Positions 35,488 through 43,290 of a stretch of DNA of 64,000 nucleotides are shown piece by piece. The notes beneath the pieces are model-generated. The model was not told the DNA's origin and ran no database searches. It worked only from the letters and a program-made list of their open reading frames with translations. Position 1 is the first letter of the stretch. Every line of letters starts with the position of its first letter. A program made the position numbers and the translations under genes. The stretch is from Cellulomonas flavigena DSM 20109 (lineage in GTDB: Bacteria; Actinomycetota; Actinomycetes; Actinomycetales; Cellulomonadaceae), in assembly GCF_000092865.1 (NCBI RefSeq), contig NC_014151.1, forward strand, positions 2,294,001-2,358,000, given 5' to 3'.

Positions 35488-36684
35488 GTGAGCACCTCCA
35501 CCGGCACGTTCACCGAGCCCGCGCCCTCTCCGCTGCTGCTGCTCGGCCGCGGTGTCGACCTGGCCTCCGAGCGTGGCGTCGAATGCGTCGGCGCCCTGCC
35601 GGCACCGGGGGACCCGTCCCTCGTCGAGCGGGCGCGCGCGGCGCGGGACGCGCTGGGCGACCGCGCCTTCGTGCTCGGGCACCACTACCAGCGCGACGAG
35701 GTCATCGCGTTCGCCGACGTGACCGGGGACTCGTTCAAGCTCGCGCGCGAGGCGGCCGCGCGGCCGACGGCGGAGTTCGTCGTGTTCTGCGGCGTGCACT
35801 TCATGGCGGAGTCGGCCGACATCCTCACGTCCGACAGCCAGCAGGTCGTGCTGCCGGACCTCGCGGCAGGGTGCTCGATGGCGGACATGGCCGCCATCGA
35901 CCAGGTCGAGGACGCGTGGGACGTGCTCGTCGACGCCGGTACCGCGCAGGACACGGTGCCGGTGACGTACATGAACTCGACGGCCGCGATCAAGGCGTTC
36001 ACGGGGCGCCACGGCGGCACGGTCTGCACGTCGTCCAACGCGCACGTGGCGCTGCGGTGGGCGTTCGACCGGGTCGGCGGGCTCGACGGGCGCGGCAAGG
36101 TGCTCTTCATGCCGGACCAGCACCTGGGCCGCAACACCGCGGTGCAGCAGCTCGGCCTCTCCCTCGACGACTGCGTCGTGTTCGACCCGCGCAGGCCGGG
36201 CGGCGGCGTGAGCGTGCAGCAGCTGCGCGACGCCCGGATGATCCTGTGGCGGGGGCACTGCTCGGTGCACGGGCGGTTCTCGGCGCGCAACGTCGCGGAC
36301 ATCCGCGCGGCCGTGCCGGACGTGACGGTCCTCGTGCACCCCGAGTGCACCCACGAGGTCGTGACGGCGGCGGACATGGTCGGCTCCACCGAGTACATCA
36401 TCAAGGCGCTCGACGCGGCCCCGCCGGGCTCGTCCTGGGCGATCGGCACGGAGCTGAACCTCGTGCGCCGGCTGGCCGCGCAGCACCCCGAGCTGACCGT
36501 GCACTACCTCGACTCGACCGTGTGCTTCTGCTCGACGATGAACCGGATCGACCTGCCGCACCTCGTCTGGACGCTCGAGTCGCTCGTCGAGGGCCGTGTG
36601 CCCCACCGGATCGAGGTGGACCCGGACGTCGCGCACTGGGCGCGGGTCGCGCTGGACCAGATGCTCGCGCTGCCGGGGCACTGA
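35488..36684 (+). CDS. nadA: Quinolinate synthase A
   Basis: The 398-residue enzyme condenses iminoaspartate with dihydroxyacetone phosphate to quinolinate for NAD synthesis. It has GHHYQRDEVIAFADVTGDSF, VFCGVHFMAESADIL (cluster Cys), MNSTAAIKAF, VHPECTHEV (cluster Cys) and DSTVCFCSTMNRID (third cluster Cys). The usual nadB and nadC partners do not follow; instead a PfpI-like gene lies 34 bases downstream. The GTG start follows a weak -10 (GATCAT) at 6 bases, as for other leaderless genes here. Confidence 0.95.
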   Translation: MSTSTGTFTEPAPSPLLLLGRGVDLASERGVECVGALPAPGDPSLVERARAARDALGDRAFVLGHHYQRDEVIAFADVTGDSFKLAREAAARPTAEFVVFCGVHFMAESADILTSDSQQVVLPDLAAGCSMADMAAIDQVEDAWDVLVDAGTAQDTVPVTYMNSTAAIKAFTGRHGGTVCTSSNAHVALRWAFDRVGGLDGRGKVLFMPDQHLGRNTAVQQLGLSLDDCVVFDPRRPGGGVSVQQLRDARMILWRGHCSVHGRFSARNVADIRAAVPDVTVLVHPECTHEVVTAADMVGSTEYIIKALDAAPPGSSWAIGTELNLVRRLAAQHPELTVHYLDSTVCFCSTMNRIDLPHLVWTLESLVEGRVPHRIEVDPDVAHWARVALDQMLALPGH

Positions 36685-36718
36685 CGCGGCGGTACGGCCG
36701 CGCCGAGGGGGGATGTCG

Positions 36719-37318
36719 ATGTCGACGCAGGCACCGCTGCGGGTGGGCGTGCTCGTGTTCGACGGCGTCGATGAGCTCGACGCCGTCGGCCCGTGGGAGG
36801 TGCTCGCGTCGTGGGCGCGGCTCAGCGCCCTGCATCCCGACGTGCTGACGTTCTCGGCCGACGGCGGTGGGGTGCGGTGCGCGAAGGGCCTGAGCCTGGT
36901 CCCGGACACCAGCACGGAGGACGTCGGACCGCTCACGGTGCTGCTGCACCCCGGCGGCTGGGGCACCCGGGCCCTCATGGCCGACGAGGGGCACCTGGCG
37001 TGGGTGCGGGCGATGCGCGCGACGACCCCGCTGATGACGAGCGTGTGCACGGGCTCGCTCGTCTACGCGGCGGCTGGCCTGCTGGCCGGCCGGCCGGCCA
37101 CGACGCACCGCTCCACGCTCGACGAGCTCGCGACGGCCGACCCGAGCGTGCTGGTGGACACCGAGTCGCGGTTCGTCGACGACGGGGACGTCATCACGGC
37201 CGCGGGAGTCTGCGCCGGGATCGACATGGCGCTGTACCTCGTCGCGCGCCTGGAGTCGCACGACGCCGCCGCCGCCGTGCGCCGCGAGATCGAGTACGAC
37301 CCGGCGCCTCCGGTGTGA
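36719..37318 (+). CDS. DJ-1/PfpI-family protein
   Basis: The 199-residue protein has the fold of PfpI and isonitrile hydratases: VGVLVFDGVDELDAVGPWEVL with the conserved Glu, HPGGWGTR, and the nucleophile elbow MTSVCTGSLVYAAAGLLAGRPATTHR. The cysteine in TSVCTGS is the likely catalytic residue. No AraC DNA-binding domain follows, so it is not an FtrA-type regulator. Function could be an isonitrile hydratase or amidase-like activity; the sequence cannot decide. ATG 36719 has GAGGGGGG 6 bases before it, better than ATG 36713. Probably co-transcribed with nadA. Confidence 0.87.
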   Translation: MSTQAPLRVGVLVFDGVDELDAVGPWEVLASWARLSALHPDVLTFSADGGGVRCAKGLSLVPDTSTEDVGPLTVLLHPGGWGTRALMADEGHLAWVRAMRATTPLMTSVCTGSLVYAAAGLLAGRPATTHRSTLDELATADPSVLVDTESRFVDDGDVITAAGVCAGIDMALYLVARLESHDAAAAVRREIEYDPAPPV

Positions 37319-37370
37319 CGCACGGTCCACGTCCGTCCGAGCCTCGCGTACCGGTCGGTAACCTACGGGC

Positions 37371-37898
37371 GTGCTCCGGATGCTCCAGCTCGCCCTCGCC
37401 ACGCTCCGCCCGCGTCGCGCCGTTCCCGGCCGCGACCTGCTCGACCCCTCGGTCACGCACCTGCGCGTGGGCCTGGGTGACCTCGACCTGTACCGGCACG
37501 TCAACAACGGGGTCTACCTGCAGTACATGGACATCGGCCGCTCGAACTACCTGGCCGACCTCGGTGCGTTCGGCCGGCTCGCGGCGCACCGCTGGTACCC
37601 CGTCGTCGCGGCGTCGACCATGAAGTACCGGCGTTCGCTCACGCTCGGCGAGCGGTTCACCGTGACCACCCGCGTGCTCGGCTGGGACGCCCGCGTCGTC
37701 TACCTGGAGCAGGTGATCGAGCGCGGCGGCCTGCTCGTCGCGCGCGGCTGGGTGGCAGGGCGGTTCCTGTCCCGGGCGGGCGAGCGCGTCGCACCCACCG
37801 ACGTCGTCGCGGCGATCGGCGAGGCGGACCGGGAGAGCCCCGAGCTCCCCGAGGACGTCGCAGCATGGGCGTGCGCGGTGGACGTCGCGCACCGCTGA
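37371..37898 (+). CDS. Acyl-CoA thioesterase, hotdog fold
   Basis: The 175-residue protein resembles 4-hydroxybenzoyl-CoA-type thioesterases: DLDLYRHVNNGVYLQYMDIGRSNY with conserved His-Asn and later SLTLGERFTVTTRVLGWD and YLEQVIERGGLLVARGWVAGRFL. It should hydrolyse acyl-CoA, or act as a DUF4442-like relative. Leaderless GTG start with TAACCT (37359-37364) 6 bases upstream. It is convergent with the dipeptidase gene, 22 bases apart. Confidence 0.85.
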   Translation: MLRMLQLALATLRPRRAVPGRDLLDPSVTHLRVGLGDLDLYRHVNNGVYLQYMDIGRSNYLADLGAFGRLAAHRWYPVVAASTMKYRRSLTLGERFTVTTRVLGWDARVVYLEQVIERGGLLVARGWVAGRFLSRAGERVAPTDVVAAIGEADRESPELPEDVAAWACAVDVAHR

Positions 37899-37920
37899 GG
37901 CGAGCCCGGGCGCGGCGTTC

Positions 37921-39315
37921 TCAGGCGGACGGAGCGAGCACCTCCAGCAGCAGCGCCTCGGCGAGCACGACGCGCTCGAGCTCGCCGAGGTGCACCGACT
38001 CGTCCGCGCCGTGCGCGCGCGAGTCGGGGTCCTCGACGCCCGTCACGAGGATCGTGGCGTCGGGGTAGACGTCCAGCAGGTCGCTGATGAACGGGATCGA
38101 GCCGCCGACGCCGATGTCGACGGGCGGCGTGCCCCACGACGTGCGCATGGCCCAGCGGGCGGCCTGCATGCCCGGGGAGTCCGCCGGCGCCTGGAAGGGC
38201 CGACCCTGCTCGCCCTCGTGCACGGTGACGCGGGCCCCGAAGGGCGCGTGCGCCAGCAGGTGCTCGCGCAGCGCCGCCATGGCTGCTGCCGGGTCCTGGC
38301 CGGGCGCCAGGCGCACCGAGAGCTTCGCGGACGCGCGGGGCGTCAGCGTGTTCGACGCGCTCGCGACGCGCGGGGCGTCGAGACCGATGACGCCGATCGC
38401 CGGACGGGTCCACAGCCGCGCCGTCAGGGATCCGGTGCCGGCCAGGCGCACGCCGTCCAGCACCCCCGCGTCGGCGCGCAGGTCGGCCTCCTCGTAGTCG
38501 ACGGCCGGGTCGGGTGCGTGCACGAGGCCGGGAACGGCGACGTCGCCGTTCTCGTCGTGCAGCGTGGTGATCAGCCGTGCCAGCAGCGTGGGGGCGTCGA
38601 GCAGCGGGCCGCCGAACATGCCCGAGTGGACCGCGTGGTCCAGCACCTCGACGTCCACGACCAGGTCGACCAGCCCGCGCAGCGACGTGGTCAGGCCCGG
38701 CACACCGACCTTCCAGTTCGACGAGTCGGCCACGACGATGACGTCGGCCGCGAGCGCGGCGCGGTGCGCCTGGAGGAACTCGACGAACGTGGGCGAGCCG
38801 ATCTCCTCCTCGCCCTCGACGAAGACGGTGACGCCGACGCCCAGCTCGTCGCCGAGCGCCCGCAGCGCGCCGACGTGCGCGACCACGCCGGCCTTGTCGT
38901 CCGCAGCCCCGCGGCCGTAGAGCCGCTCACCACGCGGGGTCGGCTCGAACGGGTCCGACGACCAGTGCGCGCGGTCGCCGGGCGGCTGCACGTCGTGGTG
39001 CGCGTACAGCAGGACGGTCGGTGCGCCGGCGGGGGCAGGGCGACGGGCGACCACGGCGGGCGCGCCCGGGGTGCCGTCGCGCCCCGTGGCACGCAGCACG
39101 TCGACCTGCGGCATGCCGGCCTCCGTGAGCAGCCGCGCCACCGCCGCGGCCGACGCCTCGACGTGCGCCTGGTCGAACTCGGCGTTCGACACGCTCGGGA
39201 TGCGCACCAGGGCCTCGAGGTCGGCACGGACGTCGGGGAACTGCGCGGCGACGCGCGCGCGCAGTGCGGCGACGCGCTCGGGGGCAGGGGCCGGGACGGG
39301 GTCGGTGGTGGTCAC
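37921..39315 (-). CDS. M20-family dipeptidase
   Basis: The 464-residue zinc peptidase has YAHHDVQPPGD, YGRGAADDKAG (bridging Asp), VEGEEEIGSPTF (catalytic Glu pair), DSSNWKVGVPGLTTSLRG and near the end HGADESVHLGELER. It cleaves dipeptides in the cytoplasm; the group includes carnosinase-like and Xaa-His dipeptidases. GTG 39315 is the start; TAGCGT (39324-39329, minus) ends 8 bases before it and no Shine-Dalgarno is present, so it is leaderless. It is divergent from the DUF3043 gene with just 32 bp between the start codons. Confidence 0.92.
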   Translation of the reverse strand: MTTTDPVPAPAPERVAALRARVAAQFPDVRADLEALVRIPSVSNAEFDQAHVEASAAAVARLLTEAGMPQVDVLRATGRDGTPGAPAVVARRPAPAGAPTVLLYAHHDVQPPGDRAHWSSDPFEPTPRGERLYGRGAADDKAGVVAHVGALRALGDELGVGVTVFVEGEEEIGSPTFVEFLQAHRAALAADVIVVADSSNWKVGVPGLTTSLRGLVDLVVDVEVLDHAVHSGMFGGPLLDAPTLLARLITTLHDENGDVAVPGLVHAPDPAVDYEEADLRADAGVLDGVRLAGTGSLTARLWTRPAIGVIGLDAPRVASASNTLTPRASAKLSVRLAPGQDPAAAMAALREHLLAHAPFGARVTVHEGEQGRPFQAPADSPGMQAARWAMRTSWGTPPVDIGVGGSIPFISDLLDVYPDATILVTGVEDPDSRAHGADESVHLGELERVVLAEALLLEVLAPSA

Positions 39316-39347
39316 GTCCCCCGACGCTACTCGACTACCCTGGAGCC
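39316..39347. promoter_or_regulatory. Compact face-to-face leaderless promoters
   Basis: The minus-strand -10 TAGCGT is at 39324-39329 and the plus-strand -10 TACCCT at 39336-39341. With a usual 17-base spacer, each -35 region falls on or beside the start codon of the other gene. Confidence 0.6.
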
Positions 39348-39947
39348 GTGTTCGGACGCAAGCAGGACCCCCCGCCGACCGTCGACGCGCCGGTCGTCGA
39401 CGAGCCGCCCCTCCCTGCCCCCGCGGGCAAGGGGCGCCCGACGCCGACCCGCAAGGAGGCCGAGGCGCGCAACAAGCGTCCGCTGGTGCCCACCGATCGT
39501 CGTGCGGCCGCCAAGGAGGCCCGCGCGAAGGCTCGCGTGCAGCGCGACCTCGAGTACCAGGCGATGCGCAACGGCGACGAGCGGCACATGCCGGCGCGAG
39601 ACCGCGGACCGGTACGTCGCTTCGTGCGCGACGCCGTCGACGCGCGGTGGAACCTGGCCGAGCTCTTCCTGCCGCTGGCGGCGGCTTTCCTCGTGCTGCA
39701 GTTCGTGACGGCGAGCAGCGCGCCGGTCGTCGCGTTCGCGTCACTGATCGTCCTGTACGTCTTCATCATCGCCTCGGTCGTCGACGCGTGGCTGATGTGG
39801 CGTGGTCTGAAGAGGCGCCTGGTCGCGAAGTTCGGCGAGGACGGGCTGCCGCGCGGTCTGGCGATGTACGCCGTCATGCGCGCGTACCAGGTACGCCCCT
39901 CGCGGCTGCCGAAGCCGCAGGTCAAGCACGGCCAGCACCCGGCCTGA
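39348..39947 (+). CDS. DUF3043 domain-containing membrane protein
   Basis: The 199-residue protein begins MFGRKQDPPP, then has a basic stretch typical of DUF3043 (TPTRKEAEARNKRPLVPTD, RAAAKEARAKARVQRDLEY, GDERHMPARDRGPVRRFVRD), followed by two membrane helices (LAELFLPLAAAFLVLQFV, ASLIVLYVFIIASVVDAWLMW) and a basic C-terminal tail. The family is actinobacterial and of unknown function; Rv2206 in the same neighbourhood of M. tuberculosis is, as I recall, a member. GTG start, leaderless. Confidence 0.9.
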   Translation: MFGRKQDPPPTVDAPVVDEPPLPAPAGKGRPTPTRKEAEARNKRPLVPTDRRAAAKEARAKARVQRDLEYQAMRNGDERHMPARDRGPVRRFVRDAVDARWNLAELFLPLAAAFLVLQFVTASSAPVVAFASLIVLYVFIIASVVDAWLMWRGLKRRLVAKFGEDGLPRGLAMYAVMRAYQVRPSRLPKPQVKHGQHPA

Positions 39948-39962
39948 GACCGACCGAGCGGA

Positions 39963-40742
39963 TCAGGCACAGGCGCGCAGGACCTGCACGAGCACGAACC
40001 CGACGACGAGGATCGGGACGATCCCCGGCAGGCCCTGACGCCCCGACGGCCGGCCCGCGGACTGCCGCGGCGCAGGACCCCGCTGCGGCGACGTCGGACG
40101 GGCGGGCGCGCCGCCGACGGGGACCCAGCGCATCTCCGGCGTGAGGACGTGACCGTTCACGACGTCACCGATCCGGTACGTGCGACGGGCAGGTGCGGCA
40201 CCCGCCTGCGACGCCCCGGTACCGGCAGCCGCCGTCCCCGCAGCACCCTCGCCCGCGCGCGCCTGCGCGGCACGCTCCCGCGCCGCACGCTCCTGCATGG
40301 CACGGTGCTCGGCCGCACGCTGCGCAGCGGACGCCTCCTGCGCTGCGGCGCGCCGCTCGGCCGCCTCCCGTTCGACCGCGCGACGACGCTCGCCGGCTCG
40401 ACGCTCCGCGCGCTCGGAGGCCGTCTCGCGGCCCGGGCCCGTGGCCGCCTCGCCGGCCGCGGGCCGGCGCGCCGCACCCGCGGCCGCCCGCTCACGCACG
40501 CGTGCCGCGAGCGGGACCCAGGCCCCCTCGGGCGTCAGCACGTACTCGTCGACCACGTCCCCCGCGACGTAGGGGGCCGTGGGGTCGCGGCGCAGCGGCA
40601 CCCAGGTGAGGTCCGCGTCGAGCAGGTGCCCGTCGACGACGTCACCGAGGCGGTAGGGCGAGCTTCCGGTGGGCGACAGCCGCGCCCACTCCCCCGACGC
40701 CGTGAGCTCGAACCCGTCGACCACCGCACCGACCTGGTACAT
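39963..40742 (-). CDS. Four-copy GDVV-repeat membrane protein, function unknown
   Basis: The 259-residue protein holds four copies of a repeat of about 22 residues with pattern Y-x-x-G-D-V-V-(D/N)-G-x-x-L-T-x-(E/D)-x-x-W-V-P: residues 2-23, 30-51, 58-79 and 189-210. Copies 3 and 4 are separated by about 60 residues of Glu/Arg/Ala heptad-like helix (104-165), probably a coiled coil. A hydrophobic C-terminal helix (IVPILVVGFVLVQVL, 241-255) should anchor it in the membrane. The repeat recalls short Trp-containing modules such as DUF2510 but does not match that motif, so I name no family. ATG after GAGGAGGG. It is convergent with the DUF3043 gene. Confidence 0.78.
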   Translation of the reverse strand: MYQVGAVVDGFELTASGEWARLSPTGSSPYRLGDVVDGHLLDADLTWVPLRRDPTAPYVAGDVVDEYVLTPEGAWVPLAARVRERAAAGAARRPAAGEAATGPGRETASERAERRAGERRRAVEREAAERRAAAQEASAAQRAAEHRAMQERAARERAAQARAGEGAAGTAAAGTGASQAGAAPARRTYRIGDVVNGHVLTPEMRWVPVGGAPARPTSPQRGPAPRQSAGRPSGRQGLPGIVPILVVGFVLVQVLRACA

Positions 40743-40773
40743 GACCCTCCTCGTCCGACCGCGTGGACGCAGG

Positions 40774-41418
40774 CTACCGCTCGGCGCGCACGGTCAGGCG
40801 TGGCAGCAGCACGTGGACGAGCGGACCGATCGCGAGCGCGTAGGCGAGCGTCCCGAGGCCCACGGTGCCGCCGAGGGCCCAGCCCGCGGCGACCACCACG
40901 ACCTCGATGGCGCCGCGCACCAGACGCACCGACCCCCCGGTGCGCGCGACGAGTCCCGTCATGAGCCCGTCGCGCGGGCCGGGGCCGAGGCGGGCGCCCA
41001 CGTAGAGCGCCGTCGCGACGGCGTTCGCGCCGATGCCGGCGACGACCATGGCGGCGCGCGCGGCGAGCGGGAGCGGGTCGGGAAGGAGCGCCGCGAGGGT
41101 GAGGAAGGGGTCGACGAGCGCGCCGATGACCACGACGTTGGCCAGCGTGCCCACGCCCGGCCGCTGCCGCAGCGGGACCCAGCACAGCAGGACGACGAGC
41201 GAGATCACCACGGTCGCGGTGCCGAAGGACCATCCGGCGGTGCGGGCGACGCCCTGGTTGAGGACGTCCCACGGCATGGAGCCGAGCTGCGGGTGCACGA
41301 GCAGCGCGATGGAGGCCGCGTACAGGACGAGCCCGGCCGCGAGCCGGGTGCCGCGGCGGGCACGGTCACGTGCCAGGGAGGACGGCGACGGTGGCACGGC
41401 CGTCCGCGTCGCGCTCAT
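40774..41418 (-). CDS. YczE/YitT-like membrane protein
   Basis: The 214-residue protein has about five to six membrane helices (LAAGLVLYAASIALLVH, ATVVISLVVLLCWVPL, LANVVVIGALVDPFLTLAA, AAMVVAGIGANAVATALYVGA, AIEVVVVAAGWALGGTVG) and the family signature MPWDVLNQG and GPGPRDGLMTGL. YczE proteins are often paired with a MocR-type regulator, exactly as here, and are suspected transporters. Its ATG overlaps the stop of a 44-aa peptide gene by 4 bases (ATGA), so the two are translated together. Confidence 0.88.
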   Translation of the reverse strand: MSATRTAVPPSPSSLARDRARRGTRLAAGLVLYAASIALLVHPQLGSMPWDVLNQGVARTAGWSFGTATVVISLVVLLCWVPLRQRPGVGTLANVVVIGALVDPFLTLAALLPDPLPLAARAAMVVAGIGANAVATALYVGARLGPGPRDGLMTGLVARTGGSVRLVRGAIEVVVVAAGWALGGTVGLGTLAYALAIGPLVHVLLPRLTVRAER

Positions 41419-41549
41419 CGGGCACCCCCGACGCCGTCGGCGTGGGACCGCGGCGGCGGGCGGTGACCGAGGCCGTCGGCCCGGACCGTCCGGGCGAGGG
41501 CCACGGCCGTCCCCGCCAGGACCAGCAGGAGGAGGGCGTACGCGAGCAT
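41415..41549 (-). CDS. 44-residue single-helix membrane peptide coupled to YczE
   Basis: A short frame from ATG 41549 codes for 44 residues: one membrane helix (MLAYALLLLVLAGTAVALA) and a basic, Pro/Arg-rich tail. GAGG lies close before the ATG. The stop TGA overlaps the YczE ATG, strong evidence that it is translated. An in-frame ATG some 33 bases upstream could add a short acidic leader. It stands between the MocR regulator and YczE and may be an accessory subunit of the transporter. I recognise no family. Confidence 0.65.
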   Translation of the reverse strand: MLAYALLLLVLAGTAVALARTVRADGLGHRPPPRSHADGVGGAR

Positions 41550-41610
41550 GGCCTCATCATCTGGAACCGTGGCCTTGTCATCCATATCCACCTGGTCGAT
41601 AGTGGCCCTC

Positions 41611-43059
41611 ATGTCCGTGAGCGTCGATCGTCGTGTCAGCGGTTCCCGGCTGCGCGTGCTGCTCGGCACGTGGCAGCACCACGGCCCTGCCTACCAGGCC
41701 CTGGCGGACGCGCTGCGCGGGCTCGTGCGCGCCGGGACGCTGCCGTTGGCCACGCGGCTGCCCGGCGAGCGCGAGGTCGCCGACGCCCTGGGCGTGTCAC
41801 GCACGACGGTCACCGCGGCGTACGACCTGCTGCGCGACGAGGGCTTCCTCGCCAGCCGCCGCGGCTCGGGCACCGTCACGACGCTGCCGCCGCACGCAGG
41901 CGACCGCGTCCCGACCCGGCTCGGCGGTGTCGACGACGGACTCGTCGACCTGTCCGCGGCGGCGCCGTCGGCCCCGCCGCAGCTCGCCGCGGCCTGTGCT
42001 GCGGCGCTCGACGCGCTCCCCCGCCACACGACCGGCACCGGGTACACGCCGCTCGGCCTGCCGGCGCTGCGCGCCGCCGTCGCCGAGCGCTACACGCGCC
42101 GCGGCACGCCGACGACCCCGGAGCAAGTCCTCGTCACCACCGGGGGGCAGCAGGCGATCCACCTGCTCACCTCCGCGTACGCCGGGCCCGGCGACCGCGT
42201 CGTCGTCGAGCACCCCACCTACCCGCACGCGATCGACGCCGTGCGCGCCGCGGGCGCCCGAGCGGTGCCGGTCCCGGTGACCCCGCACGGCACCGACCTG
42301 GAGCTGCTCGCCTCGACCGTGCACCAGGCCGCGCCCCGGCTCGTCTACCTCGTGCCCGACCACCACAACCCGACCGGGACGTCGCTGACGACCGACGCCC
42401 GGGCGCGCGTGCGGGACCTCGCCCGCCGCACCCGCACGGTCGTGGTCGGGGACGAGACCCTCACCGACCTCACCCTGTCCGGGCCGGAGCCCGAGCCGTT
42501 CGCCGGCGCCGGACCCGCCGACCGCTACGTCGTGTGCGTGGGCTCGGCGTCGAAGACGTTCTGGGGAGGCCTGCGCGTCGGCTGGCTGCGCGGCCACCCC
42601 GACGTCGTGGCGGCGCTCGCCCAGCGCCGAGCCCACGTCGACATCGGCACCTCGGTGCTCGACCAGCTCGTGACGCTCGAGCTGCTCGCGCACGCCGACG
42701 AGGTCGTCGCGCAGCGCCGCGCCACCGTCCGGGCGCAGCGCGACGCGCTGCACTCGATGCTCGCGCAGGAGCTGCCGGAGTGGCGCACCACGGTGCCGGC
42801 CGGTGGGCTGTCCACCTGGGTCGACCTGACGCGCCCGGTCTCGACGGCGCTCGCGGCGCTCGCGCACGGCCACGGGGTGCGTGTCGCGCCCGGTCCCGCG
42901 TTCGGCGTGGACGGCACGTTCGACGACCACCTGCGGATCCCGTTCGCCCAACCGGCCGACGCGCTGCGGCGCGCCGTCGACGGCCTGGCCGCCGCGTGGG
43001 CGGTCCTCGGCGGTGCGACGCCCCAGCACGGCCTGCGCGCGCAGCCCGCGCTCGTGTGA
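41611..43059 (+). CDS. MocR-family transcriptional regulator (GntR helix-turn-helix plus aminotransferase domain)
   Basis: The 482-residue protein has an N-terminal winged helix (LADALRGLVRAGTLPLATRLPGEREVADALGVSRTTV region, about 27-80) and a class I aminotransferase-like domain with TTGGQQAIHLL, VPDHHNPTG, and the PLP lysine in VCVGSASKTFWGGLRVGW. It should sense a PLP-type or amino compound ligand. It is divergent from the 44-aa/YczE genes, its probable target. Leaderless ATG with GATAGT (41598-41603) 7 bases before. A GTGGCC direct repeat near 41568 and 41602 may be part of its operator. Confidence 0.92.
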   Translation: MSVSVDRRVSGSRLRVLLGTWQHHGPAYQALADALRGLVRAGTLPLATRLPGEREVADALGVSRTTVTAAYDLLRDEGFLASRRGSGTVTTLPPHAGDRVPTRLGGVDDGLVDLSAAAPSAPPQLAAACAAALDALPRHTTGTGYTPLGLPALRAAVAERYTRRGTPTTPEQVLVTTGGQQAIHLLTSAYAGPGDRVVVEHPTYPHAIDAVRAAGARAVPVPVTPHGTDLELLASTVHQAAPRLVYLVPDHHNPTGTSLTTDARARVRDLARRTRTVVVGDETLTDLTLSGPEPEPFAGAGPADRYVVCVGSASKTFWGGLRVGWLRGHPDVVAALAQRRAHVDIGTSVLDQLVTLELLAHADEVVAQRRATVRAQRDALHSMLAQELPEWRTTVPAGGLSTWVDLTRPVSTALAALAHGHGVRVAPGPAFGVDGTFDDHLRIPFAQPADALRRAVDGLAAAWAVLGGATPQHGLRAQPALV

Positions 43060-43077
43060 CGTCGGACGCGTGTGACG

Positions 43078-43290
43078 TCAGACGGGCGGCAGGTCGAGGC
43101 CCGGCGGCAGGTCCGCGCTGTCGTGCTGCAGGACGACGCGGTGCACGCCCTGGCCCGCGAGCGCGCGCCAGTGCTCCCCGAGCCACTGCTCGGCGTCGAA
43201 GCGCGCGAGGAAGACCGGGCTACCCGGACGCTCGACGTCCGTGCCGTCCGCCGCGACGAGCCGCCACTGCCACCGCGGCCGCACCACCAT
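43078..43290 (-). CDS. 70-residue protein coupled to pyrD, function unknown
   Basis: The product is 70 residues with VRPRWQWRLVAADGTDVERP at the N terminus and FDAEQWLGEHWRALAGQGVHRVVLQHDSAD after it; it looks like a small alpha/beta domain. The ATG overlaps the pyrD stop by one base (TGATG), with GGAGG 7 bases upstream inside pyrD. Similar short Trp-rich proteins occur in actinobacteria, but I know no function. It ends 18 bases from the convergent MocR gene. Confidence 0.75.
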   Translation of the reverse strand: MVVRPRWQWRLVAADGTDVERPGSPVFLARFDAEQWLGEHWRALAGQGVHRVVLQHDSADLPPGLDLPPV

